Below, in pieces: positions 1-5,097 of a stretch of 5,097 nt of DNA. Source of the stretch: Methanoculleus sp. GTDB taxonomy: Archaea > Halobacteriota > Methanomicrobia > Methanomicrobiales > Methanoculleaceae. Location of the stretch: positions 1-5,097 of the forward strand of contig JALNXI010000167.1 of assembly GCA_023230425.1 (NCBI GenBank). Direction: 5' to 3'. Position numbers and translations under genes: made by a program. Every line of letters begins with the position of its first letter. Position 1 is the first letter of the stretch. A model generated the notes under the pieces. It was not told the DNA's origin. It saw only the letters and a list, made by a program, of their open reading frames with translations, and searched no databases.

Positions 1-495
1 TACGACCGTGCCGTGGAACTCAACCCGAACTCTGCGGTCGCCTGGTACAACCGGAGCGGCATCTTCGTCGCGATGCGCCAGCTTGACGATGCAATCGCCT
101 GCTACGATAAGGTGCTCTCGATCGACCCCCATTTCGTGGCGGCCTGGACTGATCTCGGCTACGCCCACTTCCTCGGGCACCGGCACGAAGAGGCCATCAC
201 CTGTTACGACCGGGCCATCGCCGACGACCCGGGGAACGTCCGGGTCTGGAGCCTGAAGGGCGGTGCGCTGTATGCGCTCGGGGAGTACCGCAAAGCTCTC
301 GAATGTTTCGATCAGGTGCTCACGATAGATCCACGATATGCCGCCGGATGGAGCATGAAGTGCAGCGTCCTCTACCATCTCGGCATGTACCGGCACGCAC
401 TTGCGTGTGCCGACAGGGCGCTTGAGATAAACCCCTCCTGCGAGCTGACCACTCAGGTCCGTAAGATGCTCCTCTCCCTTATCCAGAAGTGGTGA
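1..495 (+). CDS. Tetratricopeptide repeat (TPR) protein, C-terminal part (5' end outside window)
   Basis: The frame is open from the first base and stops at the TGA at 493-495, leaving 164 visible residues. They form a run of 34-residue TPR units at about residues 12-45, 46-79, 80-113 and 114-147, after the tail of an earlier unit (ending VELNPN). Each unit has the TPR signature: a W in helix A, a G/A pair around position 8, an A-x-x-C-Y/F-D motif in helix B, and a closing DP or NP (SIDPHF, ADDPGN, TIDPRY, EINPSC). A short basic helix (ending LLSLIQKW) caps the array. TPR arrays are protein-binding scaffolds; nothing here shows the partner or an enzymatic domain. The GTG at 13 sits inside a repeat, so the gene almost certainly starts upstream of the window. 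No signal peptide or membrane segment is visible. Methanogen genomes carry many such proteins, so a specific role cannot be given. Confidence 0.93.
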   Translation, partial: YDRAVELNPNSAVAWYNRSGIFVAMRQLDDAIACYDKVLSIDPHFVAAWTDLGYAHFLGHRHEEAITCYDRAIADDPGNVRVWSLKGGALYALGEYRKALECFDQVLTIDPRYAAGWSMKCSVLYHLGMYRHALACADRALEINPSCELTTQVRKMLLSLIQKW

Positions 496-656
496 GGGTC
501 CCGGCCTCTTCCTCCGGGCCTGGCCCACCCGGACGGTTCCGGAAGGTTGACGCCGGGCGCCGTCCAACCGGGAACTATTCTGCCGGGCAGGAACTCTCCC
601 CCCGGGGAGACTCCGACCGTCTATTACCCTGCGACGCCAACAGGTGGATTGTATCC
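496..656. promoter_or_regulatory. Hairpin-rich non-coding spacer with candidate promoter/operator of the MerR-family gene
   Basis: No gene is visible in these 161 bases; the MerR reading frame is open back to 489, but that extension has no family resemblance. The spacer holds several inverted repeats in a row: CCCGG/CCGGG arms at 500-518, a perfect 5-bp stem at 529-542 (CCGGA/TCCGG), an 8-bp stem with one bulge at 545-569, a small one at 580-590, and a 7-bp-arm palindrome at 595-610 (TCTCCCC/GGGGAGA, two bases between). The first two could help terminate or stabilise the TPR transcript, but no T-run follows. The last palindrome lies between weak TATA-like sequences (CTATT at 575-579, CTATTA at 621-626) and the MerR start. 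It could be an operator for autoregulation, which is common in the MerR family. GC-rich DNA yields hairpins easily, so function is a guess. Confidence 0.35.
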
Positions 657-1511
657 ATGCCAGTCGACCAGATCCCTATCGGCACGTTCTCGCGAATCAC
701 CCGACTCTCACAGAAAGCGCTCCGCCTCTACGACGAGCGGGGGCTCCTCGTTCCCGCGGCAAGAGACATCTGCACGGGGTATCGCTACTACACCTTCGCC
801 CAGACCGGGCGGGGCATCCGCATCCGGCACCTGCTCTGGCTCGGGTTTGACCTCACCGAGGTCGAAGCCATCCTCGATGCGCGGGAACGCGGCGATGCCG
901 GGACGATCCGGGATCTCTTTGCACAGCGTCTCGCTGCAACCGAGCAGGAGGCCGGGCGGCTGCATGCGATCGCGGAGGTCCTGCGGACGCAGGACCCATT
1001 CAACGGAGGATTTCACATGTCGATTACCGAACCTATTATTAAGGATATCCCTGTCACGCGGGCGCTTTCCCGCCGGGAGCGAGGTGTCTACCAGGAAACG
1101 ATCCCGAGACTGATCGGGGAACTCTGCGCTTATATCTTTCCTGCAGATGGGCGGAAACCCGCTGCAAAGGTGACCGGGCCGATCATGTTCATCTGCCACG
1201 ACGAGGAGTACCGGGAGATAGACGCGGATATTGAGGTGGCGATCCCGATCACCGGGCCCGTCAACCTCGACGGAACCGCCGTCGAGGTCGTGACCCTTCC
1301 GGGCGGCCGGTTCCTCTCGGTGCTCCACACGGGCCCCTATCCCGGTGTCGGGAAGGCCTACGAGCGGCTCTTTGCTTACATGGGCGAGCACGGCCTTGCA
1401 CCGGCCGGCCCCTCGCGGGAACTCTACCTCAACGACCCCGCAGAGGTGCCCGAGGACGAACTCCTGACCGAGGTCCAGTGCCCGATACAGGATCTCCCGC
1501 CGTCGGCCTGA
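657..1511 (+). CDS. MerR-family transcriptional regulator with GyrI-like ligand-binding domain
   Basis: This 284-residue protein has the layout of MerR multidrug sensors such as BmrR/BltR: an N-terminal winged helix-turn-helix, a dimerisation helix and a C-terminal GyrI-like effector domain. The HTH is at about residues 8-75, with IGTFSRITRLSQKALRLYD followed by ERGLLVP and the wing GYRYYTFAQ. A helical linker spans about 82-112. The GyrI-like domain runs from about 121 to 278 and includes MFICHDEEY (177-185), a beta strand DIEVAIPI (191-198), HTGPY (224-228) and the closing SRELYLNDP (253-261). Such proteins bind DNA as dimers and change promoter geometry when a small, often cationic or lipophilic, ligand binds; the ligand here is unknown. 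The ATG at 657 is chosen because AGGTGGA lies 8 bases upstream (642-648) and the MerR fold begins at once. The open frame extends to GTG 489, but that part looks non-coding. The gene ends 5 bp from the convergent amylase gene. No efflux or resistance gene is adjacent, so its regulon is not evident. Confidence 0.9.
   Translation: MPVDQIPIGTFSRITRLSQKALRLYDERGLLVPAARDICTGYRYYTFAQTGRGIRIRHLLWLGFDLTEVEAILDARERGDAGTIRDLFAQRLAATEQEAGRLHAIAEVLRTQDPFNGGFHMSITEPIIKDIPVTRALSRRERGVYQETIPRLIGELCAYIFPADGRKPAAKVTGPIMFICHDEEYREIDADIEVAIPITGPVNLDGTAVEVVTLPGGRFLSVLHTGPYPGVGKAYERLFAYMGEHGLAPAGPSRELYLNDPAEVPEDELLTEVQCPIQDLPPSA
1005..1019 (+). promoter_or_regulatory. Possible internal ribosome binding site and start codon at the HTH/GyrI domain boundary
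   Basis: GGAGGA at 1005-1010 is followed, after 6 bases, by an in-frame ATG at 1017 (Met121 of the MerR-family protein). This is as good a Shine-Dalgarno match as any true gene start in the window. The Met falls exactly where the GyrI-like domain begins (SITEPIIKDIPV...). Initiation here would give a 164-residue stand-alone GyrI-like protein, a form known elsewhere as a separate gene. The match could be accidental, because Asn-Gly-Gly codons give GGAGGA by chance. Confidence 0.3.
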
Positions 1512-1516
1512 GGGGG

Positions 1517-2995
1517 TCACCCCTCCTCTATGGTGGCCGCAAAGACGTGATAGCCCCACTCCGGGACATCCAGGTAGAGGCCCGGGGATAGAAGGCTCCC
1601 CCCGTCGCGGTCGTACTTTGCCGGTCCCATGAGGTCGTTGAGCCGGACGGCCTTTCCCGCAAGGTCAGCCCACGGGAGCGGGACGTAACACTGGCCCCGG
1701 TCCGGGGCGTAGTTGACGGCGACGAGGAAGCGCTCTTCTCCCACCTTCCAGGCAAAAGCGACGTAGCCGTCGTGGGACGGGTTTCCCTCCCACGTGGGGT
1801 TGCAGTCGAGGAGCCGCCACTCCCCGTCCCGGAACGCCGGACGGCGGAGGCAGGCGAAGAGCCCCCGGTAGAACTCCTCTATGGTCGGGTCGGTCGGCTC
1901 TCCCGGCCCCCGGCAGAGATGGACGGAAATCTTCTTCCGCCGCCCGGCGAACTGCCCCTGGTGAAAGAACCGGAGGCCGGGGCAGAGGTAGGTGAGGACG
2001 GCGGCGGCCTGATGGCGTCCGGATGGAAAGACCGCCGCGGCACGGGGCTCGTCGTGGTTCTCAAGGAACCGGACGGACTTTCGCTGGTATTTTGGGTCCG
2101 CACGGAGATGATCCCGCACCGGTCCGGCCCCTGTGTTGAGCCTGTCATAGAGCCGTTTGTCGTAGGTGTAGTCGAACCCCTGCTGCTGGAGCGTCCACTC
2201 GAGGTCCCAGTAGGCCTCCGCCATGAAGAGGAACTCCGGGTGCTCGTTCCGGACAACCTCAATCGCTCTCGGCCAGAAGGGCTCCATATCCCTCCCCCAG
2301 GTCTGCCTGAAGACTTCCGGGAGGACGAGCATCGCCATATCGCACCGGACGCCGTCGCACTGCCTCGCGATCCCCTGCACCTCGGCGATCATCGCCTCCT
2401 GCAGGGCCGGGCTGCCGTAGTCGAGCTGCAGGGTGTCGGGCCAGCCACTGAAGTAGGGGTCCCGGCCGCGGGCGAGGACGGTCCGGCCGCCGGGAAGATC
2501 GAGAGCGGTGAAATCCTGCGGCCGGCGGGCGAGGTCTTCCTCCGTGCCGTGGACGTAGTAGTCCGGGTGGTCGCGCACCCAGGGATGATCCGGGGCGGTG
2601 TGGTTCGGGACGAGGTCGAGCATGAGGAGGAGACCCTGCCGGTGCAGCCGTTCGCGGAACCGGAAAAGCCCCTCGGGATCTCCGAGGTCCGGGTGAAGCC
2701 GGTAGCCGGTGACGGCAAACCCGGAGCCGCAGATATCCTCGTCCCGGAGATCGGGAAGCAGGTCCCGGTAGCCCCGGAGCCACTCCTCGTTTGAGCGGGA
2801 GATCCGGCGCCCCACCTCACCGGTCTCCCAGACACCCATGAGGTAGACCCAGTCAAACCCGCAGGCGGCGAGCCCACGGAGCCAGGCATCGGGGATATCG
2901 TCGAGCGCGGCACGGGAGCCCGCCTCACGGGCGAGGTGCCGGAGCCGGACGCGGGTGTTGACCTCGTAGAGGGAGGGGTAACGTGGAGTGTTCAT
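1517..2995 (-). CDS. Alpha-amylase-family glycoside hydrolase (GH13), cytosolic
   Basis: The 492-residue protein carries all four GH13 conserved regions in order: region I DLVPNH (127-132), region II GVRCD (215-219, nucleophile Asp219), region III MAEA (258-261, acid/base Glu260) and region IV FLENHD (310-315, transition-state Asp315). The catalytic triad is intact. The N-terminal PSLYEVNTRVRL is typical of a clade of short amylase-like proteins. About residues 385-490 form the C-terminal beta domain. It probably cleaves alpha-1,4-glucan or maltodextrin; exact specificity (amylase, transferase, maltogenic) cannot be read from motifs. No signal peptide or transmembrane segment is seen, so it should act inside the cell, for instance on storage glycogen. 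The ATG at 2995 has GAGGGAG seven bases upstream (3009-3003). The frame stays open to 3100, but that extension runs into repeat DNA and is rejected. The stop lies 5 bp from that of the convergent MerR-family gene. It follows the geranylgeranyl reductase gene on the same strand, 197 bp apart. Confidence 0.93.
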   Translation of the reverse strand: MNTPRYPSLYEVNTRVRLRHLAREAGSRAALDDIPDAWLRGLAACGFDWVYLMGVWETGEVGRRISRSNEEWLRGYRDLLPDLRDEDICGSGFAVTGYRLHPDLGDPEGLFRFRERLHRQGLLLMLDLVPNHTAPDHPWVRDHPDYYVHGTEEDLARRPQDFTALDLPGGRTVLARGRDPYFSGWPDTLQLDYGSPALQEAMIAEVQGIARQCDGVRCDMAMLVLPEVFRQTWGRDMEPFWPRAIEVVRNEHPEFLFMAEAYWDLEWTLQQQGFDYTYDKRLYDRLNTGAGPVRDHLRADPKYQRKSVRFLENHDEPRAAAVFPSGRHQAAAVLTYLCPGLRFFHQGQFAGRRKKISVHLCRGPGEPTDPTIEEFYRGLFACLRRPAFRDGEWRLLDCNPTWEGNPSHDGYVAFAWKVGEERFLVAVNYAPDRGQCYVPLPWADLAGKAVRLNDLMGPAKYDRDGGSLLSPGLYLDVPEWGYHVFAATIEEG

Positions 2996-3040
2996 GACGG
3001 GGCTCCCTCGGACGTATGGGCGGATAGAAGTATCCCCCGG
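2996..3040 (-). promoter_or_regulatory. Candidate promoter and ribosome binding site of the amylase gene
   Basis: Read on the minus strand, GAGGGAG (3009-3003) is a good Shine-Dalgarno site seven bases before the ATG. Further upstream, GATACTTCTATCC (about 3034-3022) is the only AT-rich, TATA-like stretch between the gene and the hairpin array. At the usual archaeal distance of about 25 bases, transcription would start near 3000, which would leave almost no leader and cut off the Shine-Dalgarno site. So either the TATA call is wrong or the gene is mainly read through from the reductase gene upstream. Confidence 0.3.
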
Positions 3041-3043
3041 ATT

Positions 3044-3194
3044 CGAAAACGAGAAGCGTTTTCTCGAACTCCTTCCCCTGCGGAGCGTCGTTACTCGCAC
3101 CTGGCGGTGCTCAATTTCCGGCCCTTTGGGCCGTCGTTACTCGAAAATGCTTCGCATTTTCTCGAACTCCCTCCCCTTCGGGGAGGTCGTTCTC
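3044..3194. repeat. Palindromic mosaic repeat: about six hairpins joined by two alternating linkers
   Basis: This intergenic stretch is built from short inverted repeats roughly every 23-26 bases: GAAAACG/CGTTTTC (3045-3063), a degraded CTCC/GGAG stem (3069-3085), GCACC/GGTGC (3097-3110), CGGCCC/GGGCCG (3119-3133), GAAAATGC/GCATTTTC (3143-3161) and CCTCCCC/GGGGAGG (3170-3186). Two linkers alternate. One is CTCGAACTCC (3063-3072 and 3161-3170; variant GCTCAATTTCC after the third hairpin). The other is GTCGTTACTCG (3087-3097 and 3133-3143; short variant at 3186-3191). The 14-base TTTTCTCGAACTCC occurs exactly at 3059-3072 and 3157-3170, 98 bases apart, about two units of 49. Arms differ between units while staying paired (for example a C-G pair in the first hairpin is T-A in the fifth). 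No stop codon occurs in any of the three plus-strand frames across the array. A related copy lies in the radical SAM gene. No transposase or CRISPR-like regularity is present. Confidence 0.8.
3170..3186 (-). terminator. Hairpin just after the reductase stop codon, possible transcript end
   Basis: On the minus strand, six bases after the stop codon at 3195-3193, the sequence CCTCCCC-GAA-GGGGAGG forms a perfect 7-bp stem with a 3-base loop. It is the outermost hairpin of the repeat array. It could stop transcription or protect the 3' end of the reductase mRNA. No T-run follows it, so it is not a classical archaeal terminator, and it may simply be part of the repeat. Confidence 0.3.
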
Positions 3195-4404
3195 ACCAGA
3201 CGGCAGAGTGAAGGTCGTCGTCCCGCCAAAACCCCCGGAACGACCGGGACCCCTGCACCGCATCGATGACCCGGGTGTTCGTCGCCCTCATGAAGGCCGC
3301 GAGCGGCACCTGCATCCGGGCGTCCAGGCACCCGTAGACGAAGTCCCGGAGCACCCTCTCCGCCCGCAGTTCGGGGATGAGGCGGTGCCGGAGGAGAGTG
3401 GTGTAGGTCTCAGCGAGCGGCGCGGCGCAGGTGAGGTGGCGCTCGACGGCGTGGGCGGCGAGTTCTGCGGTCCGGTGGGCATAGAAAATCCCCTCACCGA
3501 GGATCGGGCCCGCGAACCCCCCGGCATCGCCGATGAGGACCGTCCCTTCGTGGGCCGGAGAGGGGATGTAGTTGCCCAGCGGCACCATAAAGCCCGCGGG
3601 TCTGCGGTCCGCGAACGCAGAGAAGCCGATGGTCTTCAGGAACTCTTCAAACAGGTCACGGAGGCCCTTTCCGTTCTTCTGCAGCAGCCCACCCAGCCCC
3701 ACAACGATCGCCTCGCTATTCGGAAAGACCCACCCGTAGCCCCACCGGCAGGCGGCCAGGATCAGGTGGGGTTTCGCGAGATTGGCGTCCAGATCTATCG
3801 GCCCGTTCCCGTTCGCGAGCGTCTCTGCCTCCTTGCGGGGGATGGCGAGTTCCAGCGCCCACCCGAGGTTCCCGTGCCACCGCTTCGGGCGAACGATCTT
3901 CTCCGGGAAGGAGCGCCGGACCCGGCTATGGACCCCGTCGGCCCCGATGAGGACCCGGGCGGCATACTGCTCTCCGTCCGAGGTCGTGACGGTACGGTGG
4001 ACGTGGTCGACTCTGACCACTTCCACGCCTGTATGGACCTCCGCCCCGGCCTCCGCCGCCATCCGGGCGAGATGGGCGTCGTAGCGATCCCGCCGGGTGA
4101 AGTAGAGGGGTTCCACAAGGTCTTCGGCGAGGATGCGGCTGCTCCCGATGTAGAGCACGTATCCTGTCCCGGTGAAGTCGAGCAGCCCCTCCCGCCGGAG
4201 GGTGGGGATCGGTAGGTGGAAGACCCGGTCGAGGAACCGGACGGACTTCTGGCTCAGGCAACCCCCGCAGACCTTAACCCGGGGATACGTCTGCTTCTCA
4301 AGGAGTGCCACCCGGTGCCCGGACTTCCCGAGCAGGTAGGCAGCGGTGCTCCCGGCGGGCCCGCCTCCGACAACGACGGCATCATACTCCGGCCGACTCT
4401 CCAT
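3193..4404 (-). CDS. Geranylgeranyl reductase family protein (FAD-dependent oxidoreductase)
   Basis: The 403-residue protein is a flavoprotein of the geranylgeranyl/digeranylgeranylglycerophospholipid reductase family, which hydrogenates isoprenoid double bonds. In archaea this saturates membrane lipid chains or related prenyl compounds. Motifs in order: N-terminal Rossmann loop VVGGGPAGS (11-19), acidic Glu36 at the end of the second strand for the FAD ribose, the family signature PRVKVCGGCLS (41-51), RRDRYDAHL (104-112), GADGVHSRVRR (154-164), the substrate-side GYGWVFP (222-228) and the second FAD motif GDAGGFAGPILGEGI (292-306). Length is normal for the family. No membrane segment is obvious; association with membranes would be peripheral. 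The ATG at 4404 has GAGGAG eight bases upstream (4418-4413). Methanogens usually have several paralogues, so this may be the main lipid reductase or one acting on another prenyl substrate. It is divergent from the radical SAM gene and is followed at once by the hairpin array. Confidence 0.92.
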   Translation of the reverse strand: MESRPEYDAVVVGGGPAGSTAAYLLGKSGHRVALLEKQTYPRVKVCGGCLSQKSVRFLDRVFHLPIPTLRREGLLDFTGTGYVLYIGSSRILAEDLVEPLYFTRRDRYDAHLARMAAEAGAEVHTGVEVVRVDHVHRTVTTSDGEQYAARVLIGADGVHSRVRRSFPEKIVRPKRWHGNLGWALELAIPRKEAETLANGNGPIDLDANLAKPHLILAACRWGYGWVFPNSEAIVVGLGGLLQKNGKGLRDLFEEFLKTIGFSAFADRRPAGFMVPLGNYIPSPAHEGTVLIGDAGGFAGPILGEGIFYAHRTAELAAHAVERHLTCAAPLAETYTTLLRHRLIPELRAERVLRDFVYGCLDARMQVPLAAFMRATNTRVIDAVQGSRSFRGFWRDDDLHSAVW

Positions 4405-4538
4405 CTTTGTCTCTCCTCGCGGTGATAGGGTCCGGCGTATACCATATGTCTTTCCCCGGAAGGGGGAGGCAGTTCCTCCTCAAACACTTTCACCCTCCGC
4501 GCGGCAGGCTCTTCACCCTGCGAACCGATACTTCCGGC
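4405..4538. promoter_or_regulatory. Divergent promoter region between the reductase and radical SAM genes
   Basis: The 134-base gap between two divergent starts holds one clear AT-rich element, TATACCATAT (4438-4447), readable as a TATA-like box in both directions. On the minus strand it lies about 35 bases before the reductase ATG, with the GAGGAG ribosome site between. On the plus strand it would place a start point near 4465-4470, giving a leader of about 70 bases for the ATG at 4539. A GGAGG/CCTCC inverted repeat (4465-4479) sits near that predicted start and could be an operator. An in-frame ATG at 4446 overlaps the TATA-like element and has no close Shine-Dalgarno site, so it is not preferred as the gene start. 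Confidence 0.4.
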
Positions 4539-5097
4539 ATGTCCGTTACGGAGCAGAAACTCATCCGTCTTACCGCTGCCGGGCGGTTCGACCTCTGCAG
4601 GCCGGGGGAGTGCATCCGGCTCCTCTCGACCGGGCCCGAAACCAATCAGGGCGTTTCGGCAGTCGCACTCGCACCTGACGGTGCTCAAGCTCCTGCCGTT
4701 CGCACCTCCGGTGCTCATGCTCCCGCCCTTGCGGCCAGTCGCATTCCGGCAGTCGCTCCCGGCATCGCCTACAACCCCCGCTCGGGCGGGTGCGGACGGA
4801 TGCTCAAGATGCTCCTCAACGGCACCTGCTCATACGACTGCGCCTACTGCCCCGTCCGCCTTGAGCGGGAGCGGATCTCGTTCTCCCCGGGAGAACTCGC
4901 CGATACCTTCCTTGGCCTCTGGCGGGAAGGGCGTGTTGGGGGGCTCTTCCTGAGTTCCGGGATCCCTCGCGACGTCGATTGCGTGATGCACGATCTCGTG
5001 GAGACGGGGGAACTCCTGCGACGGCAGGGTTACGACGGCTACCTGCACCTCAAGGTCCTCCCCGGCGCCACCCGGGCGGATATCCACGACGCCGCCC
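4539..5097 (+). CDS. Radical SAM protein, putative DNA modification/repair family (UDG-linked type), N-terminal part
   Basis: The frame is open to the window end: 186 residues, 3' part missing. Cys97, Cys101 and Cys104 (CSYDCAYC, then PVR) form the CxxxCxxC motif that holds the 4Fe-4S cluster of radical SAM enzymes. The surrounding GRMLKMLLNGTCSYDCAYC, and later GGLFLSSGIPRD and GYLHLKVLPGA, resemble the family annotated as putative DNA modification/repair radical SAM protein, whose usual partner is a uracil-DNA-glycosylase-like protein. That partner, if present, lies beyond the window. The biochemical reaction of the family is not established as far as I know. The ATG at 4539 is chosen because EQKLIRLTAAGRFDLC matches the family's N-terminal pattern. 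No Shine-Dalgarno site precedes it, and the frame is also open to ATG 4446. Residues about 40-73, between the N-terminal helix and the cluster motif, are an Ala/Pro-rich insert encoded by a palindromic repeat; third-position A/T is 19 of 34 codons there, against 8 of 39 before and 7 of 54 after. Confidence 0.85.
   Translation, partial: MSVTEQKLIRLTAAGRFDLCRPGECIRLLSTGPETNQGVSAVALAPDGAQAPAVRTSGAHAPALAASRIPAVAPGIAYNPRSGGCGRMLKMLLNGTCSYDCAYCPVRLERERISFSPGELADTFLGLWREGRVGGLFLSSGIPRDVDCVMHDLVETGELLRRQGYDGYLHLKVLPGATRADIHDAA
4657..4756 (+). repeat. Palindromic mosaic repeat inside the radical SAM gene, translated in frame
   Basis: This copy has the same building plan as the intergenic array: linker GTCGCACTCG, hairpin GCACC-tgac-GGTGC (4671-4684), linker GCTCAAGCTCC, a reduced element TGCCGT, hairpin GCACC-tcc-GGTGC (4702-4714), linker GCTCATGCTCC, hairpin CCGC-cctt-GCGG (4723-4734) and a degraded end. 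Positions 4667-4688 match 3093-3114 in 21 of 22 bases. Two internal units starting CGCACCT repeat 31 bases apart (4670 and 4701). The exact 10-mer CGGCAGTCGC flanks the block at 4657-4666 and 4747-4756, 90 bases or 30 codons apart. The element is read as VALAPDGAQAPAV, then RTSGAHAPALAAS, without breaking the frame. Confidence 0.75.

Noticed and set aside
489..656. N-terminal extension of the MerR-family frame from GTG 489
   Set aside because: It would overlap the end of the TPR gene, the translation is Pro/Gly/Arg-rich without family resemblance, and the ATG at 657 has AGGTGGA at the right distance.
708..1559. Minus-strand open frame of 283 codons
   Set aside because: It lies opposite the MerR-family gene and also overlaps the end of the amylase gene; no domain is visible, while the plus strand has a clear HTH and GyrI-like domain.
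1772..2794. Long plus-strand open frame of 340 codons
   Set aside because: It is antisense to the alpha-amylase gene, whose four GH13 motifs are intact on the other strand; its product is low-complexity (Glu/Pro/Gly/Val-rich) with no recognisable domain. GC-rich DNA gives such shadows.
2996..3100. N-terminal extension of the amylase frame to 3100
   Set aside because: The extra 35 residues are Arg/Ser-rich and encoded partly by the hairpin array; the ATG at 2995 has a good Shine-Dalgarno site and begins the family's usual N-terminus.
3044..3194. CRISPR array
   Set aside because: Units are palindromes that differ from each other and the linkers are the conserved parts; there are no unique spacers between identical repeats and no cas gene nearby.
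2936..3269. Two overlapping plus-strand frames of 91 and 93 codons across the intergenic array
   Set aside because: They are open because the repeat lacks stops in this orientation; they overlap both flanking genes and have no convincing starts.
3208..4215. Long plus-strand open frame of 335 codons
   Set aside because: It is antisense to the geranylgeranyl reductase family gene and has no recognisable motifs; composition is that of a reverse-strand shadow.
4254..4953. Open frames at 4254-4718 (-) and 4681-4953 (+)
   Set aside because: Both are shadows of the reductase and radical SAM genes and of the intragenic repeat; the true radical SAM frame carries the CxxxCxxC motif and runs off the window end.

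Overview
The window is GC-rich, gene-dense DNA and most probably comes from a methanogenic archaeon of the Methanomicrobiales, with Methanoculleus-like the best guess. Three things point that way: a geranylgeranyl-reductase-family flavoprotein of the kind that saturates archaeal lipids, Shine-Dalgarno sites of the GAGGAG/AGGTGG type, and AT-rich TATA-like boxes upstream of genes instead of bacterial -35/-10 pairs. The genus is an inference from sequence style; no marker gene is present.

Layout from left to right. 1-495 (+) is the C-terminal part of a tetratricopeptide-repeat protein cut by the window edge. 496-656 is a non-coding, hairpin-rich spacer. 657-1511 (+) is a MerR-type regulator with a GyrI-like ligand-binding domain. 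It converges, 5 bp apart, on a GH13 alpha-amylase-family enzyme at 1517-2995 (-). 2996-3192 is non-coding and is mostly an array of about six short hairpins joined by two recurring linkers. 3193-4404 (-) is the geranylgeranyl reductase family protein. 4405-4538 is a divergent promoter region. 4539 to the window end (+) is the N-terminal part of a radical SAM protein that resembles the putative DNA modification/repair family whose members are usually linked to a uracil-DNA-glycosylase-like protein.

The genes do not form one pathway. The amylase (glycogen or maltodextrin turnover, cytosolic), the lipid-type reductase and the radical SAM protein look like independent functions. The MerR-GyrI protein has no obvious target next to it other than itself.

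The most notable feature is a repeat family seen twice. The intergenic array at 3044-3194 has no stop codon in any of the three forward frames. A related array lies inside the radical SAM gene (about 4657-4756), where it is translated in frame as an Ala/Pro-rich insert of about 34 residues just before the catalytic cysteine motif. The two copies share a 22-base segment with one mismatch, and third-position base use changes sharply across the intragenic copy. This looks like a palindromic mosaic element that has entered a protein-coding gene, comparable in principle to the Rickettsia palindromic elements.
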